A stretch of DNA of 64,000 nt from Curtobacterium luteum (GCF_001475545.1 NZ_LDQC01000043.1:1-64000); one strand, 5' to 3'; shown: positions 16,663 through 25,708, counted from the stretch's first letter. Numbers and translations: made by a program. Notes: generated from the sequence alone by a model not told the origin.

Positions 16663-18867
16663 TCAGCCCACGGTCGCGAGCGCGAACGGCAGCACGGCCG
16701 CCGCCCCGGCCCGCCGGAGTTCCCGCCCCGCAACGGTCACCGTCCACCGACTGTCGACGAGGTCGTCCACGAGGAGCACCGGCCCCTCGTGCGGCCGCAG
16801 GGCTGCCGCCAACTCCGGACCCACCACGAAGGTGTCCCACACGCCGGAGAGCCGGTACGCGCTGTTCGTCGCGCCGTCGCCCCGCGGGGTCCCACCGGAC
16901 CGTTCGAGCGTCCCGAGGAACTGCAATCGCCCGATCGAGGACAACGCCTGCGCGAGCGAGGCGACCAGCTCCGGGCGGGATCGTGACGACATCGCCACGA
17001 CGCCCGTCGGCCGCTCGGCCCACGGCCAGTCCTTGAGCGCACGGACACACCCGTCGACGAGCTCCTTCGACACCGGTCCGTCGGGCGTGGACGCGGCGAA
17101 GAGCGCGCGCAGTGGTCCGCCCCAGCCGAGGTCGGTCAGGCGGGCGACCGCACGCCCGGGCTCGACGAGCTCGTCCGCGCCGATCTTGCCGCGGACCGGG
17201 ACACCGAGCGCGCTCATGCCCGACGGCCACTGGGCACGCGGCGCGATCTCGACCCCGACCTTGTCGAGCGCTGCGGCCGCACCGGAGGCGTCGGAGGACG
17301 ACACGTCGGTCGGGTACCAGACGCCCGCGCAGTTGTCGCAGCGACCACAGGGCTCGGCCGAGGGGTCGTCGAGGTCCTGCTGCAGGAGCTGCATCCGGCA
17401 CGCCGAGGTCGACTCGTACGTGAGCATCGAAGCCGCCTCGGCAGCGCGGGCGGCGGCGACGCGCTCGTACCGCGGTGCGTCGTACTCCCACGACTGCCCC
17501 GTCGCGACCCAGCCGCCTGTGACCCGCTGCACGGCGCCGTCGACGTCGAGGACCTTGAGCAGCAGCTCGAGCGTCGATCGCTTGATGTCGACCAGCCCCT
17601 CGAGTGCGACGGTCGAGAGTGCCGAGCCGGACACGGTCAGGGCGTCGAGCACTGCTGCAGCCCGGGCCTCGGTCGGCATCGAAGCACTCGCGAAGTACTG
17701 CCAGATCTCGGTGTCCTCGCGGCCGGGCAGGAGCAGGACGTCGGCGTTGTCCGTCGCTCGCCCGGCACGGCCGATCTGCTGGTAGTAGGCGACCGGGGAG
17801 GACGGCGCCCCGACGTGCACGACGAACCCGAGGTCGGGCTTGTCGAACCCCATGCCGAGCGCGCTCGTCGCGACCAGGGCCTTCAGCTCGTTGCCCTTGA
17901 GCTGCTGTTCGAGCTGTTCGCGCTCTTCGGTGTCGGTGCGCCCCGTGTAGGCGCGGACCGCGTACCCGTTCTCGCGCAGGAGTCGGGCGATGTCCTCGGC
18001 CGCGGAGACCGTCAGCGTGTAGATGATCCCGCTGCCGGGGAGGTCACCGAGGTGCGCCAGCAACCAGCCGAGGCGCTGCCGGGCATCCGGCAGCGTGAGC
18101 ACCCCGAGCCGCAGCGACGCCCGCGCGAGGGACCCCCGGATCGTGAACACCGGGTCGTCCGGGCCGGCGGTCAGCTGCTCGGCGACGTCGTCGACCACGC
18201 GCTCGTTCGCGGTTGCGGTCGTCGCGAGCACCGGCACGCCGTGCGGCAGCGATCGGATGAGCTCGGCGAGCCGGCGGTAGTCCGGGCGGAAGTCGTGGCC
18301 CCAGTCGGAGATGCAGTGCGCCTCGTCCACGACGAGCATGCCCATGCGGGCGATCAGCGTCGGCAGCTGTTCGTCACGGAACCGCGGGTTGTTGAGTCGC
18401 TCGGGGGAGACGAGCAGCACGTCGACCTCGTCACGGGCGAGTGCCGCCTGCGTCTCGCCCCACTCGTGCGCGTTCGCGGAGTTGATCGACACCGCTCGGA
18501 CCCCGGCTCGCGCCGCGGCTGCCACCTGGTCGCGCATCAGCGCGAGGAGCGGCGACACGAGCACGGTCGGCCCGCCGCCTCGTCGACGGAGCAGCAGCGT
18601 CGCGAGGAAGTACACCGCGGACTTGCCCCACCCGGTGCGCTGGACGACGAGCGCTCGCTGCCGGTGCTCGACGAGCGCCGAGATCGCCTCGAGCTGTCCG
18701 GGATGGAACACGGCGTCGGGCCGGCCCGTCAGCGCGGCGAGCGCCTGCTGCGCCTCGGCGGCGATGTCCGCCGAGGGCGGAGCGATGCCGACGGGCGGCG
18801 CGCCGCCGGCCAGCGCATCACCGGGACGGGGTGAGTCGACGGTCGAGGCCGTGTCGGGGGAGTCCAT
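16663..18867 (-). CDS. recQ: RecQ-type DNA helicase with C-terminal phosphoribosyltransferase-like segment
   Basis: This 734-aa superfamily 2 helicase has the RecQ motifs: Walker A TGWGKS at 78-83 and the DEAH box at 181-184 in VVDEAHCISDWGHDFRPDYRR. LVATSALGMGFDKPD and QQIGRAGR belong to the second RecA domain. A Cys-rich zinc region (CRMQLLQQ ... PCGRCDNC) follows. The last 40 residues (GPVLLVDDLVDSRWTV onward) look like a PRPP-binding loop of a phosphoribosyltransferase, a tail seen in actinobacterial RecQ-like proteins instead of the HRDC domain. It unwinds DNA with ATP in repair. CACGAT six bases before the ATG suggests a leaderless mRNA. Confidence 0.9.
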   Translation of the reverse strand: MDSPDTASTVDSPRPGDALAGGAPPVGIAPPSADIAAEAQQALAALTGRPDAVFHPGQLEAISALVEHRQRALVVQRTGWGKSAVYFLATLLLRRRGGGPTVLVSPLLALMRDQVAAAARAGVRAVSINSANAHEWGETQAALARDEVDVLLVSPERLNNPRFRDEQLPTLIARMGMLVVDEAHCISDWGHDFRPDYRRLAELIRSLPHGVPVLATTATANERVVDDVAEQLTAGPDDPVFTIRGSLARASLRLGVLTLPDARQRLGWLLAHLGDLPGSGIIYTLTVSAAEDIARLLRENGYAVRAYTGRTDTEEREQLEQQLKGNELKALVATSALGMGFDKPDLGFVVHVGAPSSPVAYYQQIGRAGRATDNADVLLLPGREDTEIWQYFASASMPTEARAAAVLDALTVSGSALSTVALEGLVDIKRSTLELLLKVLDVDGAVQRVTGGWVATGQSWEYDAPRYERVAAARAAEAASMLTYESTSACRMQLLQQDLDDPSAEPCGRCDNCAGVWYPTDVSSSDASGAAAALDKVGVEIAPRAQWPSGMSALGVPVRGKIGADELVEPGRAVARLTDLGWGGPLRALFAASTPDGPVSKELVDGCVRALKDWPWAERPTGVVAMSSRSRPELVASLAQALSSIGRLQFLGTLERSGGTPRGDGATNSAYRLSGVWDTFVVGPELAAALRPHEGPVLLVDDLVDSRWTVTVAGRELRRAGAAAVLPFALATVG

Positions 18868-18950
18868 GACCCCATCGTGTCAGGAGCGACCGACGGAACC
18901 CGACCCGCGCCTCCCGGCTGTGGACGAGCGATCCCTGTCCACAGCGATCC

Positions 18951-20438
18951 TCACTGGTAGGTGATGAGCGCCGGGCTCGGGAGGACGTCCCGCATCGTCT
19001 GCTCCGGCGACAGCATCGGGTGGTCCTCGTCGATGAAGTTCTTCCAGCCCCAGTGCACGCCCGCCGGAGCGCCATCGTGCAGGGCCTTCCACGTCGCCTG
19101 CTTCTCCGGCTGCGACCCCTGCCCGTCGACGTGGATGAGCACGTCGAGCTCCGGGTGCTCCTCGAGCGACGAGCGGTCCTGGATCATCGCCGAGCGGAAC
19201 TGGTGCAGCACGAAGGCCTTCGGCGGCAGCCCCTTCTCCCGCACGAGGTCGGCGAGCCAGTCGGACACGCGGTTCACCTCGTCGGCGCGCACGCTGCCGA
19301 TCTGGCGGAGCGGCACCTGGTCCGCCGTGAGTCGCCACTCCGGGTCGAGCGCGAGCCACACGCCCGGCTTCGACAGCAGCGACTCGTACCGCTTCGCCTG
19401 GCTGAGGAAGTCCGACCGGCCCGGCTGCAGGTCGAGGACCACCGGCATCCCCGCGTCGTGCGCTGCGTCGACGTAGGGCTCGAGCGTCGACACGGGCAGC
19501 TCGGTCGAGTAGTCCCCGTCCGCGCCGGCGTCACCGGCCGCGACGGTCGCGATGACCTCCATCGCCGGCGTGACCGGCTCGTCCGAGACGTCGTCGTACC
19601 GGTGGGCCAGCGCCACTGCGCGCTCGACCGTCGCCTCCGGGTCCTGCTCGCCGAGCACACCGAGCACCGGCGCACCGGGCGCGCCGTAGAGGGCGACGTA
19701 GCGGTGCCCGTCGAAGGGCCGCTGTCCGCCGTGCGGCAACTGCCAGCCGTCGCGCGCGGCGCGGACCGTCCAGTCCGGGTCAGGCAGGTCGCCGAACGTC
19801 CTCCCCACGAGCACGGTCGGGTGGTCCTTCCGCTCGTGCAGCGCCGTCACGACGTCTTGTGCCGCCGCCGGGTCGGTGACACCCTCCGGCATCGACACGA
19901 CCCGCGCACCCGCAGCGCGTGCCGTCGCGACGACGGCTGCGTCCGCGCTGCGGTCCGCCACCACCACGGTCGCCGGCCGGGAGGCACGGGTCGACCCCGG
20001 CGCGCGCGTCGCCTCGGGTGCCTCCCGCTGTTCGACGTCCGTGTCCAGCGACACGTCGCCCTCGGCCTGGTACCAGCGGGCGCCGAGGCGTTCGAGTTCG
20101 CGGGCGACGGCGAGCGCCGCGCTGCTCTCGTCGCCGTCGCCGTCGGTCACGAGTGCGGGCACGTGCGCGCGTTCCGCTGTCTTCGCTGCCGCCGCGACCG
20201 CGCTCGCATCGTCGGCCGACGCCACGATCGCGCCCGGAGCGGACGCGAACAGCGTGCGACTCGCCCGGACCGACCGGTCGGAAGCGCTCGCCTGGTCGAC
20301 GACCGCCACCGCGTCCGATGCCGTCGAGGCGAGCGTGGCGCGGGCGGCGGTCTGTCCTGCTCCCGTGCAGCCCGCGGCTCCGAGCAGCAGTCCGGCGGTC
20401 GTCAGGGCGATGGCGAGACGGGTGGTGCGGGAGGGCAT
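18951..20438 (-). CDS. Large predicted lipoprotein of unknown function
   Basis: This 495-aa protein has a lipoprotein signal with the lipobox LGAAGC and Cys at residue 24. The first half has repeated segments about local alpha/beta units (ATLASTASDAVAVVDQ, VPALVTDGDGDESSAALAVAREL) that recall cell-wall-binding repeat 2 folds. The second half (PVVLDLQPGRSDFLSQAKRYE, VWLALDPEWRL, ending HWGWKNFIDEDHPMLSPEQT) looks like a barrel enzyme of unknown specificity found across actinobacteria. It is probably attached to the outer face of the membrane. TAGGGT lies six bases before the ATG. It is upstream of recQ on the same strand, 83 bp away. Confidence 0.7.
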   Translation of the reverse strand: MPSRTTRLAIALTTAGLLLGAAGCTGAGQTAARATLASTASDAVAVVDQASASDRSVRASRTLFASAPGAIVASADDASAVAAAAKTAERAHVPALVTDGDGDESSAALAVARELERLGARWYQAEGDVSLDTDVEQREAPEATRAPGSTRASRPATVVVADRSADAAVVATARAAGARVVSMPEGVTDPAAAQDVVTALHERKDHPTVLVGRTFGDLPDPDWTVRAARDGWQLPHGGQRPFDGHRYVALYGAPGAPVLGVLGEQDPEATVERAVALAHRYDDVSDEPVTPAMEVIATVAAGDAGADGDYSTELPVSTLEPYVDAAHDAGMPVVLDLQPGRSDFLSQAKRYESLLSKPGVWLALDPEWRLTADQVPLRQIGSVRADEVNRVSDWLADLVREKGLPPKAFVLHQFRSAMIQDRSSLEEHPELDVLIHVDGQGSQPEKQATWKALHDGAPAGVHWGWKNFIDEDHPMLSPEQTMRDVLPSPALITYQ

Positions 20439-20497
20439 CCGGACACCCTACGAGCGACGGCTCCACGAGGCGTGCACGGGGAGGGTCCGGCGTCCGC

Positions 20498-20503
20498 TAT
20501 GCT
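20498..20503 (+). promoter_or_regulatory. -10 box for tRNA-Pro
   Basis: TATGCT lies 48 bp upstream of the mature tRNA in the gap after the divergent lipoprotein gene. No clear -35 is seen. Confidence 0.4.
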
Positions 20504-20551
20504 GGTCGGGCTGCTCCGGACGGGGCAGTGGGGTCCGCTCGTCGGGCCTCG

Positions 20552-20628
<77 letters not shown>

Positions 20629-20630
20629 AA

Positions 20631-20664
20631 AAGCCCCGATGGGACCACGGTTCTGTCGGGGCTT
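20631..20664 (+). terminator. Terminator brought by the island, behind tRNA-Pro
   Basis: AAGCCCCGA (20631-20639) pairs with TCGGGGCTT (20656-20664) around a 16-base loop and is followed by GCTTGTT. It starts three bases after attL and replaces the original terminator, which now lies after attR. Confidence 0.7.
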
Positions 20665-20869
20665 GCTTGTTCGCCGAACTGCCAGCCCCTCCGCAACCCC
20701 TCGCAGGCGCGGCGTACTTTCGAAACGTCGCCGAGCTGTCATGCGATCTCGAGTGGCCCTTCGCTCAGGCCGTTGGCTTAACGGAGTGCGGTGCTTCACT
20801 CACAAAGCAGGCCAACTTCCGATAATCTGCGCTCACAGGTCTCCAATCTGCTGCTCAAGGGGTGATCCG

Positions 20870-22828
20870 ATGGCCCAAGAGGGCGACAGGCCGCGTCGAG
20901 TTTACTTTTACGGTCCAGACGACGGCGCGGTGGGAATCTTCGTGCCACGTGTGGTCGAACTGGCATCCAATTTTGAATCTGGCACAGCCTTCGAGACCGC
21001 CACGGACGCTCTCGAGCATCACAACGTCCAGAAGTACCTTGAGCACAGATTGCTGCCCTCAGGTCTCGATGAGGAGGCAATCCAGCAACTATTGCAGAAA
21101 GTGCGGCCGCTCCGCGCAGCGATTGCTCGCTTTTTCTCAGCAATTTCTGAAGACAATATTCGGGACGTGTTCGCGAGTTTGGATCATCAGTACCATCGCG
21201 ATCTGCTGGAAGTGCTTGGGCAGGTGAAGGCCTTTGAGCGCTTCGACGGACCGCGCATGTTGGGGGTGCTCAAAGAAACTGGTGTCCACATTGGAGACAT
21301 GCTTGAAAGCGCTAAGTTGGTGCAGGCGTATGGCGAAGAGATCAGACTTGAGATCTTAGCATCCTCCCGTAATGCAGAGTTGATAGTGCGAAAGTACCTG
21401 GAAAGTGCTCCGCGGAGAGATCTTCATCTTCCTGTAGTTTTCACCCCAGACGACTCGCGGCATGTACTCGAAGATTACATCGATAGCGAGCAGGCAAACC
21501 TGAACTATGTTCGACTCATTGCCAATGCGAAAGAAAATGCCCGTGTTGGCATCGACCCTAAATTGAAGCTGCGCGCCAAGCGGCGAGCTCAAAAATTGAA
21601 TGCTGCACTTTTCACCGACAATGACGGTCTTCGTGCTACCTACGAGGTGGCAATATCGGGCGATCAGGAACATCCCTCGATCGAGGAGCGCAAGCAGGGC
21701 GATGACTCGCATTGGTTGTATTCGTACAGTCGGACCTGGCTCGACTCGACGCGGGACAACTCGAGCATATTGAACAACTTCCAGCACCTTTTTGGCTTTG
21801 CAGATGATCAGGTTCTGCTCGGTCTGCCAGCCTTTGCAGCAGATCTTAGTGTCTTCGAACGCATGGCGGGACTTGCTGGCCTAGATGAGTACAAGCATGG
21901 CGTAGCATTTGACGCACTCGATTCGGTGTCCCTGCTCCAGACACAGATGTACACCCTCTATCTAAAGAAGGAGGGCCTAGATCTCGAAAGGGTGCTCGCA
22001 TGGTTTTTCGTTGAGTACCTCCCGGAAGAGTTCGGCATCAGGAACTTCTCACTAAGGGCGTCTGGAGAGGGAGCGTCTTATCTGGAGAAAGTCAGACATC
22101 TTTTTGCCGAGATTGAAAGCGTCTCTGCGCAATTCGAGCTATACGCGGAGAACGGCGAGGTGGACCATGAGTTACTCAACATGAGGTCCGATCCAGTTGC
22201 TTATGGAGGCATTTCGAGCCTCGTCCAGGGCAAGTACGTGTACGCCGGCGACAATGACGGCTTCGCGGCGGTGCTTCGCTTGTTGTTTTTCGATCAGTCG
22301 CGGATTATTTATATCGATGAGAACCTGAATGCTAATGACTTCGTTCGCCTGATCCTACAGAACTCCGTCAAATACGCCGACTTTCACGAGTATCAGGTTT
22401 CGGCGATTGACTACCTCATTGACAAAGGCATCATCGAGAACTTTGATGGGTTGATACGCTTCGTAAACCTGGAGCAGATTCGGGTTCTCCACGCACTGTT
22501 CCACAAGGAGGCGGTGAGCTACTTCCGTCTCACAAAACCCGGTCGGGAAGCCGTGGATGACATGCTTGCCAAGGGTTGGCTAGTGCGACGGTCGACGCTT
22601 TTGACGGACGCCGAAGCGGCCTATTTCAACTATGTCCTGAATCGAACATTCAGTAACGGACTGAACCTGCGGAATCAGTATTTGCATGGGTCGCAGCCTT
22701 TCTCGGATGAGGATGGCGCGTACTACAAGGATTATTTGATTGCCTTGCGCCTCGCCGTCACTCTCGTGATCAAGATGAATGACGATATCTGTCTACTTCA
22801 TCTTCTCAAGGATCGAGGCGACTCTTAG
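20870..22828 (+). CDS. Large island protein with C-terminal HEPN-type motif
   Basis: This 652-aa protein is not recognised over most of its length. It is largely alpha-helical, with no signal peptide or membrane segment. Near the C-terminus it has GLNLRNQYLHG followed by a long helix (YLIALRLAVTLVIKM). R601-N-Q-Y-L-H606 fits the R-polar-x3-H motif of HEPN RNases, and the LRNxxLHG wording is like that of DUF4209-type domains. The ATG at 20870 was chosen for AAGGGG upstream (20858-20863) and because earlier in-frame codons lie in the tRNA and leader. It is the first gene of the island, read away from the tRNA, and its composition is foreign to the chromosome. A defence or abortive-infection role is an inference. 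Confidence 0.7.
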   Translation: MAQEGDRPRRVYFYGPDDGAVGIFVPRVVELASNFESGTAFETATDALEHHNVQKYLEHRLLPSGLDEEAIQQLLQKVRPLRAAIARFFSAISEDNIRDVFASLDHQYHRDLLEVLGQVKAFERFDGPRMLGVLKETGVHIGDMLESAKLVQAYGEEIRLEILASSRNAELIVRKYLESAPRRDLHLPVVFTPDDSRHVLEDYIDSEQANLNYVRLIANAKENARVGIDPKLKLRAKRRAQKLNAALFTDNDGLRATYEVAISGDQEHPSIEERKQGDDSHWLYSYSRTWLDSTRDNSSILNNFQHLFGFADDQVLLGLPAFAADLSVFERMAGLAGLDEYKHGVAFDALDSVSLLQTQMYTLYLKKEGLDLERVLAWFFVEYLPEEFGIRNFSLRASGEGASYLEKVRHLFAEIESVSAQFELYAENGEVDHELLNMRSDPVAYGGISSLVQGKYVYAGDNDGFAAVLRLLFFDQSRIIYIDENLNANDFVRLILQNSVKYADFHEYQVSAIDYLIDKGIIENFDGLIRFVNLEQIRVLHALFHKEAVSYFRLTKPGREAVDDMLAKGWLVRRSTLLTDAEAAYFNYVLNRTFSNGLNLRNQYLHGSQPFSDEDGAYYKDYLIALRLAVTLVIKMNDDICLLHLLKDRGDS

Positions 22829-22884
22829 TGCTGACTAGCTCCGAAGGGTGCTTGTCGGGATGCGGCGCAAGAGTCGGCCCCTCG

Positions 22885-23583
22885 TCAAGCGCCTCTCAAG
22901 TAAGCGGAGAACCGCGCTCGCTGCGTTGAGTAGTCCTTCTTCCGCAGGTGCGCGTACACCTTGTCAGTGATTGCGACGGAGGCGTGACCCATGTGCCGGG
23001 ACAGCTCGAACATGTCGAACGCGCCCGATTCCAGGACGAGCGTTGCGAACGTGTGCCGCAGCTCGTGCAACTTGAGCGTCGGTAAGCCGATGCTCCTCGC
23101 CGCGGGCTTGAACGTGTACCGGTAGAAGCCTTTTGGATCGAAGGGACGGTCGTAGGTCAAGATCGGGTGCCCCTTCACCTTGCCCGGCCAGAGGCCCGCG
23201 TCCGGGTCGCTGCGGTTCGGATGCTGTGTCAGGTACTCCCGTAGCTCAACTACCAGCGAGTCAACGAGGATCGGCACCTCACGCTTGCTGTTCGCTGTCT
23301 TCGGCATCCCGACCAAGTATCCGGCGGAGGTGTGCGTCATGTTCAGGTGCACCCGGACCTCCTTGTGGAGCAGGTCGATGTCGCGGACGCGGAGCGCCGC
23401 CAGTTCTCCGGCCCGGAGACCGGTGTACGCCGCGAGACGGACCATCAGTCCGTAGGGCGGCTGCGTGTCAAGCGCCGCTGCAAGCCGTTCCACTTCGGCC
23501 GGCGAGAGGAAGTGCGCCTCCTGGGTGTCGGCGCGCGGTTTGTCCACGGCCGCGCACGGGTTGTACGTGATGAGTCGGTTCAC
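22885..23583 (-). pseudogene. Tyrosine integrase lacking its N-terminal DNA-binding part
   Basis: The frame encodes the full catalytic domain. It has Arg in YTGLRAGELAALR, Lys in PKTANSKREVPI, His and Arg in HELRHTFAT, His in RHMGHASVAITDK and the Tyr nucleophile in VYAHLRKK. Recognisable sequence begins at VNRLITYNPCAAVDKP, normally the link between core-binding and catalytic domains, so about 150 residues are missing. A GTG at 23583 could start a 232-aa product. The frame stays open to 23676 on this strand, but that part is the mirror of the neighbouring gene. The missing 5' part has been replaced by the divergent gene at 23623. It probably inserted the island and is now broken. Confidence 0.8.
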
Positions 23584-23622
23584 CGACCGAAGCCGGAAGG
23601 GGCACCGCGGTAGTCTCTGAAC

Positions 23623-24561
23623 ATGGCGAGTCCCGAGTTCTGGCGCGAGGTTGCGTCCAACCCTCCGCGCGTACATTTCCCTCCGACGCCTTACTCAGAA
23701 GTTGAACGCCTGCAGGTGCAGCTAGCAGCGCGGCTGGATCGAGCTCGTTTGCGCGCATTGGAACTCGATTCCGAGGTAGCAGATTGGCGTCACCTACAGC
23801 CGCTGCGACTCGAAACCGTCATCGACGAGGACTATCACGGTTGGGGGCTGCGCCTTCATGTTGAACACGAAGCAGACCTAGCAAGTTGGGGATTGACGTT
23901 CGGGGAGGCAATTCACCACCTTAGAAGCGCCCTAGACACCACGCTCGTCACGCTTGCCAAGGTGGAGGGACTAGCTCCAAAGCGTCGACTGCAGTACCCG
24001 ATCGTGACGGATGAGAAGGACTGGGCAGATCAGCGCAAGCGACACCTACGCGAGGTTCCAGGCTGGGTGTGGAAGCCTGTCTACGCCGCCCAGCCATTCC
24101 TGTCGGAGGACCCCCTGAGGCATCCCCTCGCCCGTCTCAATGACCTGGACAACGACAACAAGCATCGAACGCCGTCTGTTGGCACCGTCTTGCCTGCCGA
24201 ACTCGAACACGATTTCACTCCCGTTTTGCGGAGCGGACGCTCGGTCGGCCCATCCAGGCAGATCGAATACGACCTCTCGCTGTCGGACGGATCCATGCTT
24301 CTCCACGAGAGCGTTGGGGACGAGGAAGTAGAAGGCGTGATGGGCGACTTGTGGTGGAGCGCAAATATCGGAGTTGCGGATCGCCAAGGAGTCTACGTGT
24401 CGAGTGTCGATTTCTACCAGGAGGCAGAGAAAGCTGTGCAGGACGCGTGCGCGATGCTCCTCGCGGTTTGGGAAGGCCGACTGGCAGGTGAAGGCCCGTT
24501 CGTCAGTCAACCAGGTGACTCTTTTCGTCGCCGCAGGCCCGATGGAGCGGGCAATGGCTGA
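23623..24561 (+). CDS. Island protein of unknown function (LRSALD family)
   Basis: This 312-aa soluble protein contains GEAIHHLRSALDTTLVTLA near residues 95-113, a PIVTDEKDW segment, a PVYAAQPFLSEDPLRHPLARLNDLDNDNKHR region and a late beta-rich part. The combination of an HxLRSALD helix with a QPF and (D)KHR stretch occurs in a widespread bacterial family without known function. In the members remembered, the helix usually reads LRSALDH, and here the His is Thr. The ATG at 23623 has no good ribosome-binding site. The gene replaces the 5' end of the integrase and overlaps the next gene by 8 bp, so they act as a pair. Confidence 0.65.
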   Translation: MASPEFWREVASNPPRVHFPPTPYSEVERLQVQLAARLDRARLRALELDSEVADWRHLQPLRLETVIDEDYHGWGLRLHVEHEADLASWGLTFGEAIHHLRSALDTTLVTLAKVEGLAPKRRLQYPIVTDEKDWADQRKRHLREVPGWVWKPVYAAQPFLSEDPLRHPLARLNDLDNDNKHRTPSVGTVLPAELEHDFTPVLRSGRSVGPSRQIEYDLSLSDGSMLLHESVGDEEVEGVMGDLWWSANIGVADRQGVYVSSVDFYQEAEKAVQDACAMLLAVWEGRLAGEGPFVSQPGDSFRRRRPDGAGNG

Positions 24562-25411
24562 GCCGCGGCGCTTGAAGAAGGGTGTCCGACTCGGCGTGGT
24601 CCGAGGCGGCACCGGCGACTTCCGGACTATCGCTACCCTGAGCTTCGCATCGGACGGCGGCGTTCATATCACCCCTGCCCAGCTCCCCGGCGTGACGTGG
24701 CGATATGGGCTGCACCCTTCCGGTCGCAGGCTTCTGCGCAGCGAGTACTCGGAAACGGAGCACCGCCCGAAGCTGCACTACCACTACTCGGGGTACGTCG
24801 CCGCAACTCTCGACGGCCATACAATTGAGCACAGGTCCGCCCGATTTCCTGCACTGTCGTCACTCCGCAAAGGACAAATCTTCTCCGTGAGTGCGGTCCG
24901 CCCCTGGGAGCTGCCGAAGGTCGAGAAGCCACGAGCGGGCGATATGTGGACGCTCCAGCCTCGATGGCCCTGGGCAGTCGGCTGGACACTTTCACTCCTA
25001 GAGCTTCCCGAGTTCGACGGGACTCGTCTCCACCTAATGCGTAACCGCGGGCTGATAGCAGGCGACCGCACGCGATTCGTTCTCGACCTTCGCGAGTTTG
25101 GTAGAAGCGCCCTCTTAATGTGTCATGTGCTCATCGAGGAAGACTTCGGCTTTGACATGGAGGCTTCGGTCACGGTTGGCGCTTACGCAAACGGCCCGGG
25201 GCAGACGTTGGCTCAAGACCCGTTCCTGCTCTGGAGCTCTTCGGCGCGCAACCCGATGGTCGCCTGGGAACCACGGGAACACGACATCGACGTAGCTGAC
25301 CTGGACGCCGCACTCGCGGGACCTGTGTCCAGTATGACGCTCGGGGAGCGTCTGGAGAAGCGATGGGGAATTCGACCGAGACGTCCCGACCCGCCAATCG
25401 ACCCCTCCTAG
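24554..25411 (+). CDS. Island protein of unknown function, coupled to the 23623 gene
   Basis: This 285-aa protein appears beta-rich in its first half (GVRLGVVRGGTGDFRTIATLSF, HYHYSGYVAATLDGHTI) with no signal peptide or membrane helix, and it ends in a basic Pro-rich tail. No family was recognised. The ATG at 24554 was chosen because GGAG lies 6 bases upstream; an in-frame ATG at 24542 is the alternative. It overlaps the preceding gene by 8 bp, so the two products are probably made together and may interact. It is the last gene before attR. Confidence 0.6.
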   Translation: MAEPRRLKKGVRLGVVRGGTGDFRTIATLSFASDGGVHITPAQLPGVTWRYGLHPSGRRLLRSEYSETEHRPKLHYHYSGYVAATLDGHTIEHRSARFPALSSLRKGQIFSVSAVRPWELPKVEKPRAGDMWTLQPRWPWAVGWTLSLLELPEFDGTRLHLMRNRGLIAGDRTRFVLDLREFGRSALLMCHVLIEEDFGFDMEASVTVGAYANGPGQTLAQDPFLLWSSSARNPMVAWEPREHDIDVADLDAALAGPVSSMTLGERLEKRWGIRPRRPDPPIDPS

Positions 25412-25564
25412 AACCCCTCCAACCGCGCTCCACCACGCCCAACCGATCCGAACCGACGTGAGCCACTGCGGCTCTCTTCGAAGCCCGAGAATACGGGCCA
25501 GGACAGCTCCGCGAAGGTCGGGTCGGTTCGCGTCGGTTTGTGGCTCTGGGGTGTCACCGCCCGC

Positions 25565-25609
25565 CTGGGGGTCAAGGGGTCGCAGGTTCAAATCCTGTCA
25601 GCCCGACCG
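25565..25609 (+). repeat. Attachment site attR (45-bp direct repeat, copy 2)
   Basis: Exact copy of 20584-20628. It holds only the anticodon loop to 3' end of tRNA-Pro; the 5' half is absent, so this is not a second tRNA gene. The original chromosomal sequence behind the tRNA resumes here. Confidence 0.92.
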
Positions 25610-25613
25610 CGAA

Positions 25614-25645
25614 GGAGGCTCACAGCCGTCAGGCTGTGAGCCTCC
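25614..25645 (+). terminator. Original tRNA-Pro terminator, now 5 kb from the tRNA
   Basis: A perfect 14-bp stem, GGAGGCTCACAGCC (25614-25627) with GGCTGTGAGCCTCC (25632-25645), closes a GTCA loop. It starts four bases after attR and would have followed the tRNA before the island inserted. Confidence 0.8.
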
Positions 25646-25687
25646 CGTCGTTCTCGGGCTGAGTACCGCATTGCGGTGGACAGGTCT

Positions 25688-25701
25688 TGTACATGTACAC
25701 T
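25688..25701 (+). promoter_or_regulatory. GntR operator overlapping the -10 box
   Basis: TGTACATGTACA (25688-25699) is a perfect 12-bp palindrome. It overlaps TACACT (25696-25701), which sits 7 bases before the ATG at 25709 and fits a leaderless -10 box. TTGCGG at 25671 is a possible -35. A repressor bound here would block its own promoter. Confidence 0.6.
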
Positions 25702-25708
25702 CCTGTTC

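Noticed and set aside
13551-17036. Open frame of 1161 codons on the plus strand
   Set aside because: It runs through the XRE gene on the opposite strand and both reductases in a wrong frame. Its composition is Arg/Pro/Ala-rich, as expected of a shadow in high-GC DNA.
23583-23676. N-terminal part of the integrase frame
   Set aside because: The residues before VNRLIT do not resemble a core-binding domain and are the mirror of the start of the gene at 23623, so they were left out of the integrase call.
25440-25560. Possible integrase arm-type sites near attR (AACCGATCCGAACCGACG and GGTCGGTTCGCGTCGGTTTG)
   Set aside because: The arms match only partly and no equal sites were found near attL, so the support is too weak to call a feature.
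25565-25609. Second tRNA-Pro gene
   Set aside because: Only the part from the anticodon loop to the 3' end is present, with no D arm or 5' acceptor strand. It is the attR copy of the integration site.
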